Shown here: positions 49,538 through 62,300 of the stretch, in pieces
Position numbering within the stretch: the first letter of the stretch is position 1
Layout: every line of letters starts with the position of its first letter
Assembly (NCBI GenBank): GCA_029532415.1
Contig: JAQOTA010000047.1
Coordinates: 1,488,001 to 1,552,000 of the forward strand
Length of the DNA: 64,000 nucleotides
Direction of reading: 5' to 3'
DNA from: Marasmius tenuissimus
Lineage: Eukaryota > Basidiomycota > Agaricomycetes > Agaricales > Marasmiaceae
The notes under the pieces: model-generated
Seen by the model: the letters and a program-made list of their open reading frames with translations, nothing else
Database searches by the model: none
Told to the model about the DNA's origin: nothing
Program-made: the position numbers and the translations under genes

Positions 49538-52500
49538 CTATACTATGTTGGACGTCAGAGTACTCTCGTCTCCACCAGATATGTCGTAAACCGTTCCAGA
49601 GCTACTCGTAGACTCAGGGGTGGGCTTCGCTGAGATTGTTCCGGTCGGGTCCCACATGGACCTTTGAAGATAGACGAGTACAACCATAGAGGTTGGGTAT
49701 ATTCCCTGCCCGACGGTGTGTTTGAAACATGCCCGGAGAACGGGCGAAATATCAATTGGACTTACCACGAGCTGAATACTAGCGGCGACGAAAGCTTGCT
49801 GCAAAACTTTCCCGGGGAAGGACTTGACCGGTGGCAGGAGTATAACAATCAGTTGGATGATCTGAGATAAATTCGCCAACGCGAACGTCAGAAAGGTGTG
49901 CCATTGGGAAAACCAATTGATGACTACCCAAAGAATGGAGTAAACAAACCCGGACTCGAGGAGCAGCACGAGAACTTTCTCCGCCCGCGTACGTTGGCGG
50001 CATTGATAAAGGTACGCCTTAATAGCCCGGCGATAAATCCTTGGGGTGATACCTGGAATCAGCGACCAGTTCTGTCATCCCAGTCTTAAGGGGATAGAAC
50101 AGGCGGGGTAGAACACACCAAACTTTGTAACCAATTATCAGTGTGCCCGAAAGATTAGTGGCCATCGATAGACTGAATGCCGATATTTCCAAGTTACTGC
50201 AGGTATCAGGGTTGCTGATCGGCCAATCGTTCCACGCATAGCATCCAAAGAAGCCGACGGACGAAACTGAGGAAGTTATGTATGAGTCACAAGGAGGAGA
50301 CATCCAAGAGAAAGTAATCCCACCCGCTGTTCCAAAAAGTAGTATAATGGGGACATACGTGAACCTTCTGTTTTCTGGACAGAGCTCCCAGATTCTCCAA
50401 AGAACAACGGCGTCTCCGAGCACAATCTTCAAATATAAGATAAACATGAGTCTGTGGATGAGAGAGCGGTTGGGAGGGGCTGGAAGGGACTCACTTCAAG
50501 AGGGAGTATAACCTGTGCTGCGGACCCGAATTGAGCATATCCATAGACATATGCCATCTGTTTCTCGGCGTAGGACACCTCGATGTTGTTGATCAAAACA
50601 TTCTGGATGCTCCGGAAGCACAGGAGTACTATTCCCCAGAACTCGAAAGATGACATTGCGAACATAACCAAAAGGGCGGACAAGAGGCCCATTTTCGCGC
50701 TCTGCTTGCCTTCTCGACGGCTGCGCATCCGGAGAGTCCGAAGAAAAGAAATAGTCAGCCACCGCTATGCACGATAAGAATACGGATTGGTGTACCAGAG
50801 AATACTAACGGCGCAACACACCATGTAGCCGAATTACAAGTTTTCCAGTAGCGCAGGGCACGTACATTCTAATTATTCTATGGGATCTGGAAGGTGTTAC
50901 CACAGGTTGTAGGATTCTAATTCCCCTTGGCCAGGGCAACAGTGAGCGGGTTTGCCCTCAACAGTCTTACAATTCTACCTTCAGTTGCGATCAAATTCTA
51001 ATTGTACCCTCTGGGTCCCGGGCCCCCTCATGAAAGAGGGTTCAAACAACCGAATAATCCTCGTTGGAAGACTCCGATTCTGCAGAATTCCAGCCCTGCC
51101 GTAGTTCACATCAATCTACATAGGACAGACTAAGGAGCTATAGTGTACCCTTTCATATGATAAAACCTCTACGGTAAACCGATTGCGTAGCTACGCCTTA
51201 CCAGTGACCACAATCATGACCAGGTGGTCCAGTCTGAAGCTGGTTTTTCGAGGGCCGAGGCTCGGTGTTGACACTGTTTCCTATGCCTCGATCCGCGTTA
51301 AATGCTTCGAACTGTACCGTCCACCATAACCGAATCTGGAACTTGCTTTGAGTATCACATCATTCATTGGCGCTTTGGAATTATGTCGGGTCTACTGGAT
51401 GCAGGATTAATGCTATCTCAACTCGACTAATACCGCATTAGAGTAGGGGGGAGGATTTTGGTTGAGTGGATTTACGTGGTTGCCTGATCAGGGTGGAATC
51501 ATATAATGATTGTGGCTCAAGTTTAGACTTAGCATTGTCAACTTATCACTCGGTCAACGGTCTCGGTCCTCGGATTGTAGTTAGAAACTATACAATATAT
51601 TAGTGAAGCTTGGATTCCGAAAGCGTCTCGAACTCGGTGGGAGGGTTGCATTAGCGCCCAAGTGGCGCTTCGGCTATTCAAATACCCGATGTATGTTTTC
51701 GACGCCGTTGATAGTTTATGGCGAGACTGCGACTTCCTCAGGAGGCAGATCAAGCTCATAGCATACCCAGATATGATATACGTCACGCTGTCACCACAGG
51801 TAAAATCATTCATGTCTCCAGTTGTTGAAAACATCGTGGTCTATAAGCCGCTGCTAAGCGTACCACCCGTATCCACTGGCCAAATACCTCCAGACTGTAA
51901 TGGTTGTCACGACCATTTCAAAAAATCCAGGTAAAATATGGTTCATCTCTTTTCATGCTCGCTCAAGGCTCACCGGGTGCGCTTCGTGAATTTTGACCTT
52001 GGGACCGACGGAAAAAATGAACAATATTGTCCGAGATCCCCGGCGGTGGCCCCCTGCACTACAAGTTCTACGCATCTGTTCAATAACCACGGGATTTCTC
52101 ATCCAATGCCATGCAGCAACGGAACAACATTAACTTTAAGGTCTAGACAGAGGTCTATCCCTGTCATTGGTTGTGGTACATGAGCCATGCCAATTTCAAT
52201 AGAGCCATGAAAAGTATGATTTGTACAGACACATTCAAACATTGTCAAATTGTGTGAATAGCTTTTGCGGAGTTAAATGAGCAAAAGAAGCCATATCGAA
52301 CGGATAGTAACACAGCTAGGCTTGAGGCTTGATTGGTGAATATCTTGGGAGTGTGAGGATGCATGGCTAAAGTAGTATACCACCACATGGATTCTTGAGG
52401 ATAACAGATGTGTAAGGCAGCAGGCTCCCGGATACTAAATGCAACGGGAAGCTGAATGTAGCTTTTGGAGTAGACCATGTTCCCATACAGGGTCAAAGCT

Positions 52501-52977
52501 CGACAGAGTGTATTTCGAGCCCTGGGGGTAACCGGCGAATGCTATAACGCCACCATAGCACCGGAGTTTGCCGAATAAACAACTTTTTGCCAGATATGGA
52601 GGATTGTAATCCTTAGGGTCACGGGCAGATTACAATCTGACACCTCTGATAGCTTTTAATTCACTGCTTGCGCACACAATCAAACTGATGGCAAGAGCTT
52701 GAATTTCACTGCCTGGAATTAGAATCTACACGCCCTATGGTACTGTCGATAATTTTAATTATCTTACATGGTCTCCTCAACGGCGAACGGAAGTATAACC
52801 AGGTAGATGCCTATGAGAGGTGACCGGTGAATACAGGGGATTGTCGGTGCAAAAATACGCATGAGACGTACCATAGAATAAAGCACCGGTTAGTACCTTG
52901 AGAATATTTAGAGTAGCGTTTCTGGCAAAAACTGAGACGAATGTCGCGTTTGTAGCGATAGTGGGGACCATCGCCAT
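49538..52977 (-). pseudogene. multi-pass membrane protein, copy D, split by an insertion in exon 2
   Basis: Exon 1 starts at 52977 (MAMVPTI..., ending VLTGALFYG). Exon 2 (IYLVILP...) is interrupted by foreign DNA between 52778 and 50814 and resumes at 50813. The remaining exons, from RREGKQSAKMGLLS to IYPTSMVVLVYLQ, are open and end at 49538. The gene is the close relative of copy B and would be intact without the insertion. It is divergent from peptide S4. Confidence 0.75.
50814..52778. mobile_element. 1.97-kb insertion with 7-bp target duplication
   Basis: AACGGCG occurs at 50807-50813 and 52779-52785, and copy B has the uninterrupted site. The ends share an imperfect inverted motif (ACCATGTA...AATTA). 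Several direct and inverted ATTCTAATT motifs lie in both subterminal regions. I recognise no transposase, so it is probably a non-autonomous DNA element. The family is not certain; a 7-8 bp duplication fits hAT, P or KDZ-type elements. Confidence 0.75.
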
Positions 52978-54680
52978 CCGATCTCTGAGGGGGCTTTTGC
53001 AAAGAAAGGCAATTCAATGAGACGCTGGCAGTAGAAGACCGTCAAAAAGAGGATAAAGCGTGTGAATTTGAGAGAGCAAAACCTCCTCATATTATAAACC
53101 GAGCACCAACGGGCCTACCTTCATTCATTCCTGTTGAACGATCAAACCATTGGAGCAAATCAGCCAGATCATTGGGGAACTATTTCGACGCTTTACCTCC
53201 CTAAAAGCTCACCAAGTGTCTTCCAAGGTGTCCTGAAGGCGGTGCTCAGCATAGCGCGTTGATTGGACTTCGATTCAATACGACGGGTGACTGTCCCTGA
53301 CTTTTGCCCGTTTGGGTCCGCCTGCAGGCTACCTTAGAAAAAGTAATACTAAGGCAAAGTCGGAATTATGTGGGCTCACAGCTTGTCTACAGCCTGTCAA
53401 GCCACAGGAGTGTTGAGTATATAGCCATCGCTGATTTCATTGACGCTTTAGCATTGATACCCAGACTCTCCCATTCAACACAACAGAGATTGATTCCCCT
53501 CGTTTACCAAGCGCCCCGACCGTTCGAGTATATATCTATTGTCATCACAAGGTATACCGTACCGACCGAATGATGCCAAGTAATGCCTGAACTCCAATCT
53601 GTGTGTGAAAGCAGGGGCGTCGTTAGTACTCTGCTAAGTGTCTTCTTGTTTTCTCTCTGATTTCAAGGCTCACTAGTCCTTCTCAAGACGTGCGCCGTGC
53701 ATGGACGAAAGATCTGTGCCTGATTATATGCAAGAAATGGAGAGCACTCAGACACTCGCGAGGTCTCGGTCCATGAAGTTGGGGTGGGTGGCCGTGGTTA
53801 AGAGACTCCTGGACAATGTAATGTTCTTAATGGACCACTTGTAGATAAGCTCTCCCTCCCGTTCTGTGCTATGTTTGCTGTACCGTGCCCAAGCAATACT
53901 TGCAACTCGGATAGTTTAGATACGATGGCGTGGGAAGAAAGATTAGACCCGGATATCCAAGGAACCCGAGCGCGGGTTCCTGAATTCGAAAGGGATTTGA
54001 ACTGCCACCAGGGGGCTGTCGATGGAGGGGACGATTAGGCACGGTAGATCAACTGCTAACAAACGGTATCTCATCTCTGAAAATGTGCGTGACGGACAAT
54101 ATGTATCACTAGTGTATTGATCCATCCGCCCCTACGGTGCCCTTTCAGCTCCCAGGCCACAGCCAAGTGATCAACTTCAAGAATGAGATGAGGTATTGGA
54201 CTAGGCTGTATCTAATGAGATCTATAAGTAAATGGGAGGCCGACTGTATCGCCCCTTCGTTGTTGACTGCAATACTGACTGTAGATATCACAGATTTTGA
54301 GGAGATTCAAGAAAGCAACGAAAAGGCTCAAGTCTTGGGACAGAGGTGGAGGAAAGCATTGCCAGTTGTCGGATATCACGAAATGGTGAATATCCTGCCG
54401 AGGTCTTCTATAATTCGCCAGGGGGTACGTTACCATCCGTTCGATCCCATCTGAGGGGGGAAGCCATTTGACGGAACTGAGAAACCAAGGCACAAACCTT
54501 CAATTGAAGTCATGATCTCATAACTACCGTGAGCCATTGATCACCCACGCAATTGATGGGGTTGGATATGATCCAAAAAGGAGGATAAAAGCGAGCACGT
54601 ACTCACAGCCGACGCTGCCACCACCCCGTCTACACTATACCACCACTCACAAGGTACACAACCCCAAACTTGAATCAATA
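52978..54680. other. intergenic region between membrane copy D and peptide S4
   Basis: This matches 31689-33399 closely, including the hairpin at 53960-53981. No gene is supported. Confidence 0.5.
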
Positions 54681-55003
54681 ATGATTCTTCTTCCAACGCG
54701 TCCCATCCTCACTGTGATTCTCGCAATCTGGTGGTTCATTTCTTACGACAGGTAGGAAGACTCAACCCCCGTTGGTACCATTTATGTTCCTGATCAACAT
54801 CTTTTCAGGGTATATGCACACCCCGCCCCAGCTGAAAAGACAAGTAGAATATCACCAAGAGTCGTGCTGGTCGATGGAGAGGCTCTAACCAGATGCTATG
54901 ACTGTACTCAGGTCCTTCGTGTCGTTCAATTGCATACATCATCAGAACTGACTCTGGAGTTGAACAGTGTCTATGCCGGGAGACATGGCAAGGCAGAGCC
55001 TAA
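54681..55003 (+). CDS. small secreted cysteine peptide S4 (69 aa)
   Basis: Exons are 54681-54751, 54809-54911 and 54968-55003. Exons 1 and 2 differ from S3 at one of 71 and three of 103 bases. Exon 3 (CLCRETWQGRA) differs from S3 at about 12 of 36 bases yet keeps CXC, the length and the stop. The cluster is CYDCTQ plus CLC. The exon 2 donor is the same weak GTCCTT. If it is not spliced, an open frame runs on to about 55457. It is divergent from membrane copy D. Confidence 0.6.
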
Positions 55004-57071
55004 CTTTAGAGAGTCCTTGTTAGGAGAGTTGGTGGTATTGGATATTTGCTCTGTGGTAGCTGGGTCGTTTGATTGTCGTTTCCAGAACTTTATATCGACT
55101 CTATCTCTCATCCTCCGTCTGTTATGGCTGACGCGGGGCGTAATCGCAACCGTCGTTGAGGATAAGTATGCCGAGAATACCGTTCATGGGTTGAGCTATA
55201 AACGGTTTGGCAGTCCACAGCACAGTCTCTATCAACGAATGACATTGAGAAATACATTGGTACTGCTCATCCAATGTCGACGCCGTCTGGGAATCAGCGT
55301 GGCTTTGTACCGATCTACCTGTTCTAGCCACTCGGTCTACAGGCAATTCAAGGTACGTACAACTCGAAGTTCAACATCAAATTCGGTCAATTATCGCCCC
55401 CGTCTTCCCAAATCATCTTGGTCCCTGGGTGTTGCCGTTAATGAAGGTTGTTTTTAGTACGAAAATTTGCCATGTTCTTTCGTTTAACTCGTCCCGAACG
55501 AATAGAAAGGGGAAGAGGGAAGAGAACAGTGAGTTTGGCACTGTTTATCGACGCCCAGGCTTGCGGACGAGTGCATTGTAGCGTTGAGTGTGGGTACAGG
55601 GCATAAGCTTCGGGTTTCGGGAAACGCCGATCGGGTGATCATCCAAAACATCTTTGTGCTATGAGAAGGAAAAGAAACTCGATACGCTCGGACGGGTTAG
55701 TATCAGAGATCTCGAATCTGACCACTCGTGACGTACACACTATCATCATCCATACTGGAAACTGAACGGTGCTTTTCATGAGGAGACGATCAAAAGGAAT
55801 GAATGGCGACGTACCCCGAACAGTGCTAGTAACGATGAGAATGACGACGAGGCGGGGCCTCGCCAGCGCCACGCCTAGAGATTCGCTGGGTGAGTTCTTC
55901 TTGGATTTGAACACTCAATCGGTACTCAGAGTATAGAAACAAAAATGAACAGGTTGCCCACTCGGCGTGGTGGACGTCGAGCCCAACGTTCATGCCGTTC
56001 ACGGTATCTCCGTCGATTCAATCGCTCCAGCTCAGAACACCATCCAAAACAATCTTCCACTACGCCTGGATCAAAAATGGACTCGGTGTCGGGCCAAACA
56101 ACCGGTTGAAATTGAACGTTGTTGAACATTGAAGTACGTTGAAGCCAGGATGGGACCCGTTCACGGTATTTTATTCAGGTACTGTCTCGTGCCGCCTCCG
56201 AGATTTGAGCCGTGTAGTCTTCTCGTGAGCGAGTCTCCTCGGAATCGATGTGCTATACTATTCCAGCTTCCTCCAACACAGCGGGGGCCTTTATGTCACT
56301 GTAAACACAGATCACTTGGTGAAAGCAGAGATCGCTCACAGCGTCGCCAGCTTTCATCTATCTGAAAGTACCCTCGAATACGAATGCTCCCAGCCCATTT
56401 CTTTCCGTCCTACATTTTCTCGCTCAAAAAGATGCACCACTTGTAGAGGTAGGACGAACACACAGACTTCAGCTGTCTCCAGATAAAAGTTTTCGCTGCC
56501 TCGTAGTATACGAAATCGGGGATGACAAGGCTTTCTTGATCTGAGGTTCTTGGCTCCCGTTACAAGTAGGTTTCTTTACGGTGCGTGTGGGTACCTGTTG
56601 CCATCGCATTTTCCGGCTCCCAACCTATCAGAAATAGCGGGCCGCTCACTCATTCGAAGACAACGGTAACAGCCGGTCGAGTACCTCGTGCTGGCGATGG
56701 CGAATTATCAGATGGTGAGTGAGCTCCTATCGCCGATGCATCATACTCGGTGTTTGTAGCAGGCTGGAACAAGTGGGTAACGACCTCGAGCTTCCGACGA
56801 GTGTGTAGACTCTGGTGGCTACTAGGTCGGATCTTGATCTATGAGTCTGAGAAGCGAGAAGAGACTTCGCAATTGCGTACGAGTATAGGAGGACATGTCG
56901 TTGCAACTGACTCGAATTATGTGGTGACTCCAAGTTTTTCATAGAAAAATAGGGTTTGTGATAAGATACATGCAGGCCGGCAAGTCCAACACCTGAGTGT
57001 GAAGAAATATGGGGAGAAATACACCGTTCTAGCCAAATTCAGACATTGAAGGGGAATCATTGACCCACAAT
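55004..57071. other. intergenic, duplicated blocks
   Basis: This matches 33723-35110 and 37290-37700 of segment A. No gene is supported; open stretches here are not conserved with A. Confidence 0.4.
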
Positions 57072-59375
57072 TCAAACCCGGCGAAACTCTCCAGTATCGC
57101 TGCGATAGTCGGGTGGACTCTCCAGTCCGTTGTGGGCCCAAAGGCGCTGATACACAACGCGGACCATGTCAGGAAACGAGGGTGCCATATCCATGTCGCC
57201 TCCACTGTGAAGGTACTCTTGAGGGTGGCTACTATCATTCCCAACATATAACCCGGCACCGAGTGAATTGTTGGTACTGTGACGTTGGCCCGTTGACTCT
57301 GAGCCTGCTGCTTCCCAATATGTAGAGGGTGCTGAGTTGCGTCGCCAGAGGGGGGGTTTCGACACTACCTCCTGAGCCCGGGCTTCGGGTAGTGGAAATT
57401 TCTGCGTAAGGGTGTTTCTATTGTCTGAGGTTGTGGCGACAAATGGTGCTACCACTTGGGTAGTGGGGCTGAAATGGGTTGACGGAGCTGTTCGATTCTT
57501 GTGGCGCCGTCGGCGTACCACGTAGAAGACGGCCAGTGCTATCAGTATTAGAAAGATGGACGCTCCAGCAGCGGCTCCAGCAATTACTGCGGTGGTCGGC
57601 TTGGAGGAGGAAGGTGCGTCTGGCGAGGGTTCCGTTTTCAACGGGGTGTCATCGGAACTGTTAAAGAGGCTGATCCCATCGACTAAAATTTGGGCGGCTG
57701 CGGCTTGATCATACACATCAAAGTTTGTTTGCATCGGTGGTCCTCTCCAGTTTCGGCTATAAACGTTATCTCCTGTGGTTGCCGAATCTCGAATTGCATT
57801 GTACTTCGAGAAGTGTCAGTCAACTGCCGCCAAGAATGCAGACCATAGCACGCACGTGGACGCCTAAAAGAATCTCCATGTTGGCTCTCAGCTCAGCTGG
57901 AAGCACTCCTTTGTCTCTTTTATATGCTTCCGCGAGACCTCTCAGGAAGTACATGTCACCGCTGTCTCCTCCGATGTCCTGAGTGTCATTCCCATTGAAA
58001 AGTACACCGTTGGAGCCGGGACCCAGTTCACCTCCTATCGCGTACAAGGTTGCATTGATAGTTTGTTGTAGCCTAAATGGAAGTTATCATCAGACAGTTG
58101 AGTGGGGCAACCAAGTATAGACCATACCTCAAGCCTGTGTCATTATTTCCAGTCAAAGAGTACATGATAGACATCGCTTCGATCATGGCGCCGTAACTGG
58201 ATGTTCCCCCCGTCCGCAGTAAGACCAGGTCATCGCAGCCTCCCAGATAACGAAACGCATTAATATCAGATACGCTATACTTGAACTCGCTAGCGATGGC
58301 GAAAACAAAATCCAATGACAGTGAGGCCGCACGAGCATATGTGGTATTGGATGGATCTGCCTCAGCAAGCAACGCTGATAATCTTGTTAAGATGACACAA
58401 TTAGAGCCCTGAAAGGTTTTGGCTGGCCTTGACATCGGAGATTTCAACTCACAACAAATACTGGCTACCACGCAGAAAAGTCAGTAACGACCTTGAGATC
58501 TTTAAATCCACGACTTACCTGCTTTCATATAGGCCCACAAGCGGGTCAGCCAAGGATACATTCTATGGTGATTGGTAGCAAGAATATGCGGGAGTCAGCT
58601 ATAATCTCGAATCGCAGGGATAAGACGATAGGTAGGATGCCTCACACGGAATGTTTCACCCACGATATCCGGTACTCCAACAAAACTACAGTGTTCTGGC
58701 ACGAGAAGCTTCTTTGTCGCCATTGTTCCGTTCGGGGACCTAGTTTCTTGGGAGACTGTAAGGTGGTAGGCAAGATCCCACTGTTCGCGTGCAACTCGAA
58801 GAAATTTCTCGTCACCGTGGGCCTTGTACCAACGGATCGCAGCATAGCCATCATCTCTGCGGGTGGGAAAAGGGCGTTCGTAGAAGATCATTCTTCTGAC
58901 ACTGTGGTTTCTTACAATGCGTTGGTGATCACAAAGTTTCCGAAAGGTATGAGCGATCCAATTGGACGATCGAAATAGTGCAGCGCCAAGTTGTGAAGCG
59001 TGCTATTGTCTCGACTCACGAGTTCGAAGTTAGCCATGGCCGCGTAGAGTGGAGAAAAGGGGAAGTGAATATCAAAATCGTCTTGAAAAAATCCGACCTG
59101 TCCAACTTTCACAATATTAGACATCGGTATAGACAAGACGCGTAACCACCAACTATTACGGATGCGACGAGGACCTTCCAGTAACGCCGAATATGCGGTG
59201 TCCAAACGATTCTGCCAGGGCTGAGTGACGTTTGATTTCTGTGAGTTCGGTGAGAATACAGTAATCTGAGATATTTGGTGAAATAAAATACCCAAAGTGA
59301 AGTTGGAACGAGTTGCCCTCGCGAGGTTTTGGGTAGGACCAATGCGAGAAGAGCGAACACGGGAAACGGCTTCAT
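57072..59375 (-). CDS. GH76-like secreted, membrane-anchored protein, copy 2
   Basis: The ATG at 59375 starts a signal peptide (KPFPVFALLALVLP). Exon blocks read NVTQPWQNRLDTAYSALLE, PLYAAMANFELVSRDN, DDGYAAIRWYKAHGDEKFL, NVSLADPLVGLYES, SSYGAMIEAMSIMYSLTGNND, GDMYFLRGLAEAYKRDKG and YDQAAAAQILVDGISLFNSS. A transmembrane helix at about 57530-57590 is followed by RRRRHK and a Pro/Ser-rich tail with conserved HNGLESPPDYRSDTGE. The order matches copy 1. An Asp-Asp pair precedes GYAAIRWY, in line with the acidic pair of GH76 active sites. The likely role is cleavage of alpha-1,6-mannan at the cell wall; that is inferred from family resemblance. Confidence 0.65.
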
Positions 59376-62300
59376 CAAGTTTGAGGGGTCCCGGTCTACG
59401 GAATCGTTGTCGACTGTCTATGTCTCAGCATGAACCTTTATACTTGGTGCCTATCGATCTGATTGAAGGTGTATTCGCAAAATGTCAACCTGAGCCAACG
59501 TTGCCAAGGAGCACTCTTTGTACATCATGATATGACCTAAAGATGAAAGATGAATGGGAGAAAGGTGGATGCTGTATAGATTCATCAATGTTCTACAACA
59601 CCCTTCTGGGTGAACAGCACAAATCTGGACGTTGAATCAAGTTTCCGCCAACTAACTCGGGCCTCTCATGCATGAACATTATGCCGTGGCATACAGAAAT
59701 CCCGAGACAGTCAAGATAGATCATGGTAGTCAGCTCGAGTTTCTTAAAGATGGAGCTGGGGTTCGTCTATACTGCGGGAATATGATGGACTTCAATTTGC
59801 GACCACGCTCCAACGATATGAGGTTCACCATGTCAATGATCTTATCTCGATGGATCATCACGAGGCGATCCAAACGGAAGTTGATACCCCACTGACTCGA
59901 AAGAACAAGAACCTCTCACTATCCCGATGTACATTCAATATTCATTGAGCCTGTGAGAGCAACAGGTCAGCGTCCTGTTTCTAGTACGACAAATGGACCA
60001 TGGTTACCCGCCTTGCTGGAAGAAAAAACCCAAACAATAGCAGCGTTATTCTGATTAGGCGCCCGCTGGTCCTTCCGGGGAAGCACTCAGGAAGAAAGTC
60101 ATAGTAGTTGAAGTATCACGACGTTATCACAAATTTCGTGCCTTCGATCCAGCAGAAACGACACGAAGATGTTTGTCGCTCAAACGGTCGCCCCAGACCT
60201 CTGTTTCGTGGTGAGGATGATACACCTGGATCTGAATCCACAAAGGTGGCTCTTATCAAACGTGAGTCAGGCCCCTTGCTACATCAGACTGCTCATCATG
60301 ATTCGTTATGTGTCATGATTATGTGAACGCTAAGCGTCCCTTTTCGGGAGCAGATGATCAGAAAGAGTGGATAGAGGTGGAGCGCGGACCTGCCAACAGA
60401 GAGCAAATGGTTATTGCTGCAGGATGGCGGGAATCCCGGCGTAACCTTTTGTGAGTATAGACAAAGACTCAATAGGCCGGAGCTCAAGTGCCCGGGAGCT
60501 AAGTCTCCTTCAACTTGTAAGGCTCAAGATCGAGATATAGCGACGATGTCTTGGTTGATGTTTTGCCACTTCCGAAACCTGAGCCGCGTAGCCCCGCGCC
60601 TTGGTTGAGAACGTCGTACTCGACCCGCTCCTTGTTCTCCCGGGTCTCTCGAGTGTAGTGGACATCTCATTTCGGCGAGAAAATAACGGCTGCTCAACGA
60701 AACAACAGGGATAGCTCACGACGTCGCGAATACCTTTCCAGTAATAGGCATACTTGAATATATCCTGATGTCGTTCGACCCTTGGCCCACCTTGTCATAT
60801 TCTGTGACCCACCGTGATAAAAAAACCGCGTAAGGACGAAATCACACACATCAGCCACTCCCAGCATCCGGAACCATCTCTTCCGACCGGGTAGTCTGAA
60901 TCTCCCACTCTCGTTGTCGGTTTTCCTTGGCACTAACTAGAAAGTGATGTGTATGATCATTCAAACCCAACCGTCCATCAAATCTCCTGCGACGCCGTCA
61001 TCTGAGCTACACATCGTCACCCAGTGATCAAAGGAAACGCAATGAGCTATAGATGTACCGTGTAAGGAGAGAGTCGGAGAAATTCGGAATCCGAGATACC
61101 AGTAGTGTTGTGTCCGTTGGAGGTTAGAGGAAAGTCCAAAAATGTCAACTGTCAAGCGCAAGTGGGAGGGGGGCTACAGGGCTGAGGGTCAATGGCCGGT
61201 AACCATGGAGGGGAGGACACAAAAGGCGGAAAGTCGAAGAAGCGCTCAGTACAGGCTATCTACATGCAAGGGGGTGCTCGTCCACTCGCTCCGCAGATTT
61301 CAATGATCTCTCAAGGTAACGAGTTTTGGGTATCGACGTCCGATGATGTTCAATATCGCTTGCGGCGCCTGCTGTCGATCGCCAGTTGCATTAGCATACT
61401 GAACTGAGAGGTTTATATTTCCAAACTGCATCGAAGACGACTGATAATCGGTAAGCTAGCATGCAAGGAGTTTCTGTCGATATGCAATGTGCGGGCAACT
61501 ATAAACCACAAATCGCGATTACTTCAGAGTCAAACATCAAACCCAAGCGCGACGCACCTCTGGGGCCGTTTAGCGTGCTCCACGGCATCTTCAAGAACAC
61601 GATGATCTGCACTCCAGCCAACAGCCATCAAGCCATGATCTCCCCTCCCATCCTAACCAGCGAATAACACGCATACCAGATTAGCCCTCCTCATCGCAAC
61701 ATCTCAGACCGAATTCCGCGTACAAGGACCGGGATAGCACTCGAGAAACGCCAGATGTGACGCCTCGACGTTTTTTCCCTTGACTGAGACATTGAATTCG
61801 AGAAAGATGGGCGTAAACGGAAGATGGCCCATCATTGATGTAAATGAGACGAAGGATGGGAGACATGGTGGTGAGTCTCCTTCAGTCAGGATGTAGAGGA
61901 GCAAGCCGAGGGTTGTGGAGGCCAGGTCTTTACGAGCATAAGGAGAAGTCAACGCCTTCTGAGCGTAGAGAATGACGAACTGAGACCGTTGCGAGCTGTT
62001 TTCCTGAGAGTCTTTGGGAGCTCGGTGACGTCGCGGCGTAGACAAAGACACACGCTTAGGGAAGAATGAGTGTTTCGATTTTTATCGTTTGCGTCTAGAC
62101 TGGCGGCAACAGAGGGAAAACCTCCATCCATCTCCGAGGTCGAACGAGAGCCGAATGGATATTGTTCAAATGAACAAAGGGAAGCAATCAGAACGTTCAT
62201 GGTGGTATTTTAGCCTGCGGGGTTTTGTCCACTTGGAATGAATGGCGTGTTGCTGACGTCGTAGGCTCCGTCACTGTACATGTTTAACCGCTTCTGCTCA

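Larger units (their letters stand above)
49150..61480. repeat. segmental duplication, copy B
   Basis: This is the direct, collinear counterpart of 29840-42600. It is interrupted by the 1.97-kb insertion at 50814-52778 and lacks the 35130-37285 piece of copy A. Confidence 0.8.

Noticed and set aside
21255..55003. A classical mating-type pheromone/STE3 receptor locus
   Set aside because: The peptides have signal peptides and S3/S4 lack a CaaX end; the membrane proteins do not look like STE3.
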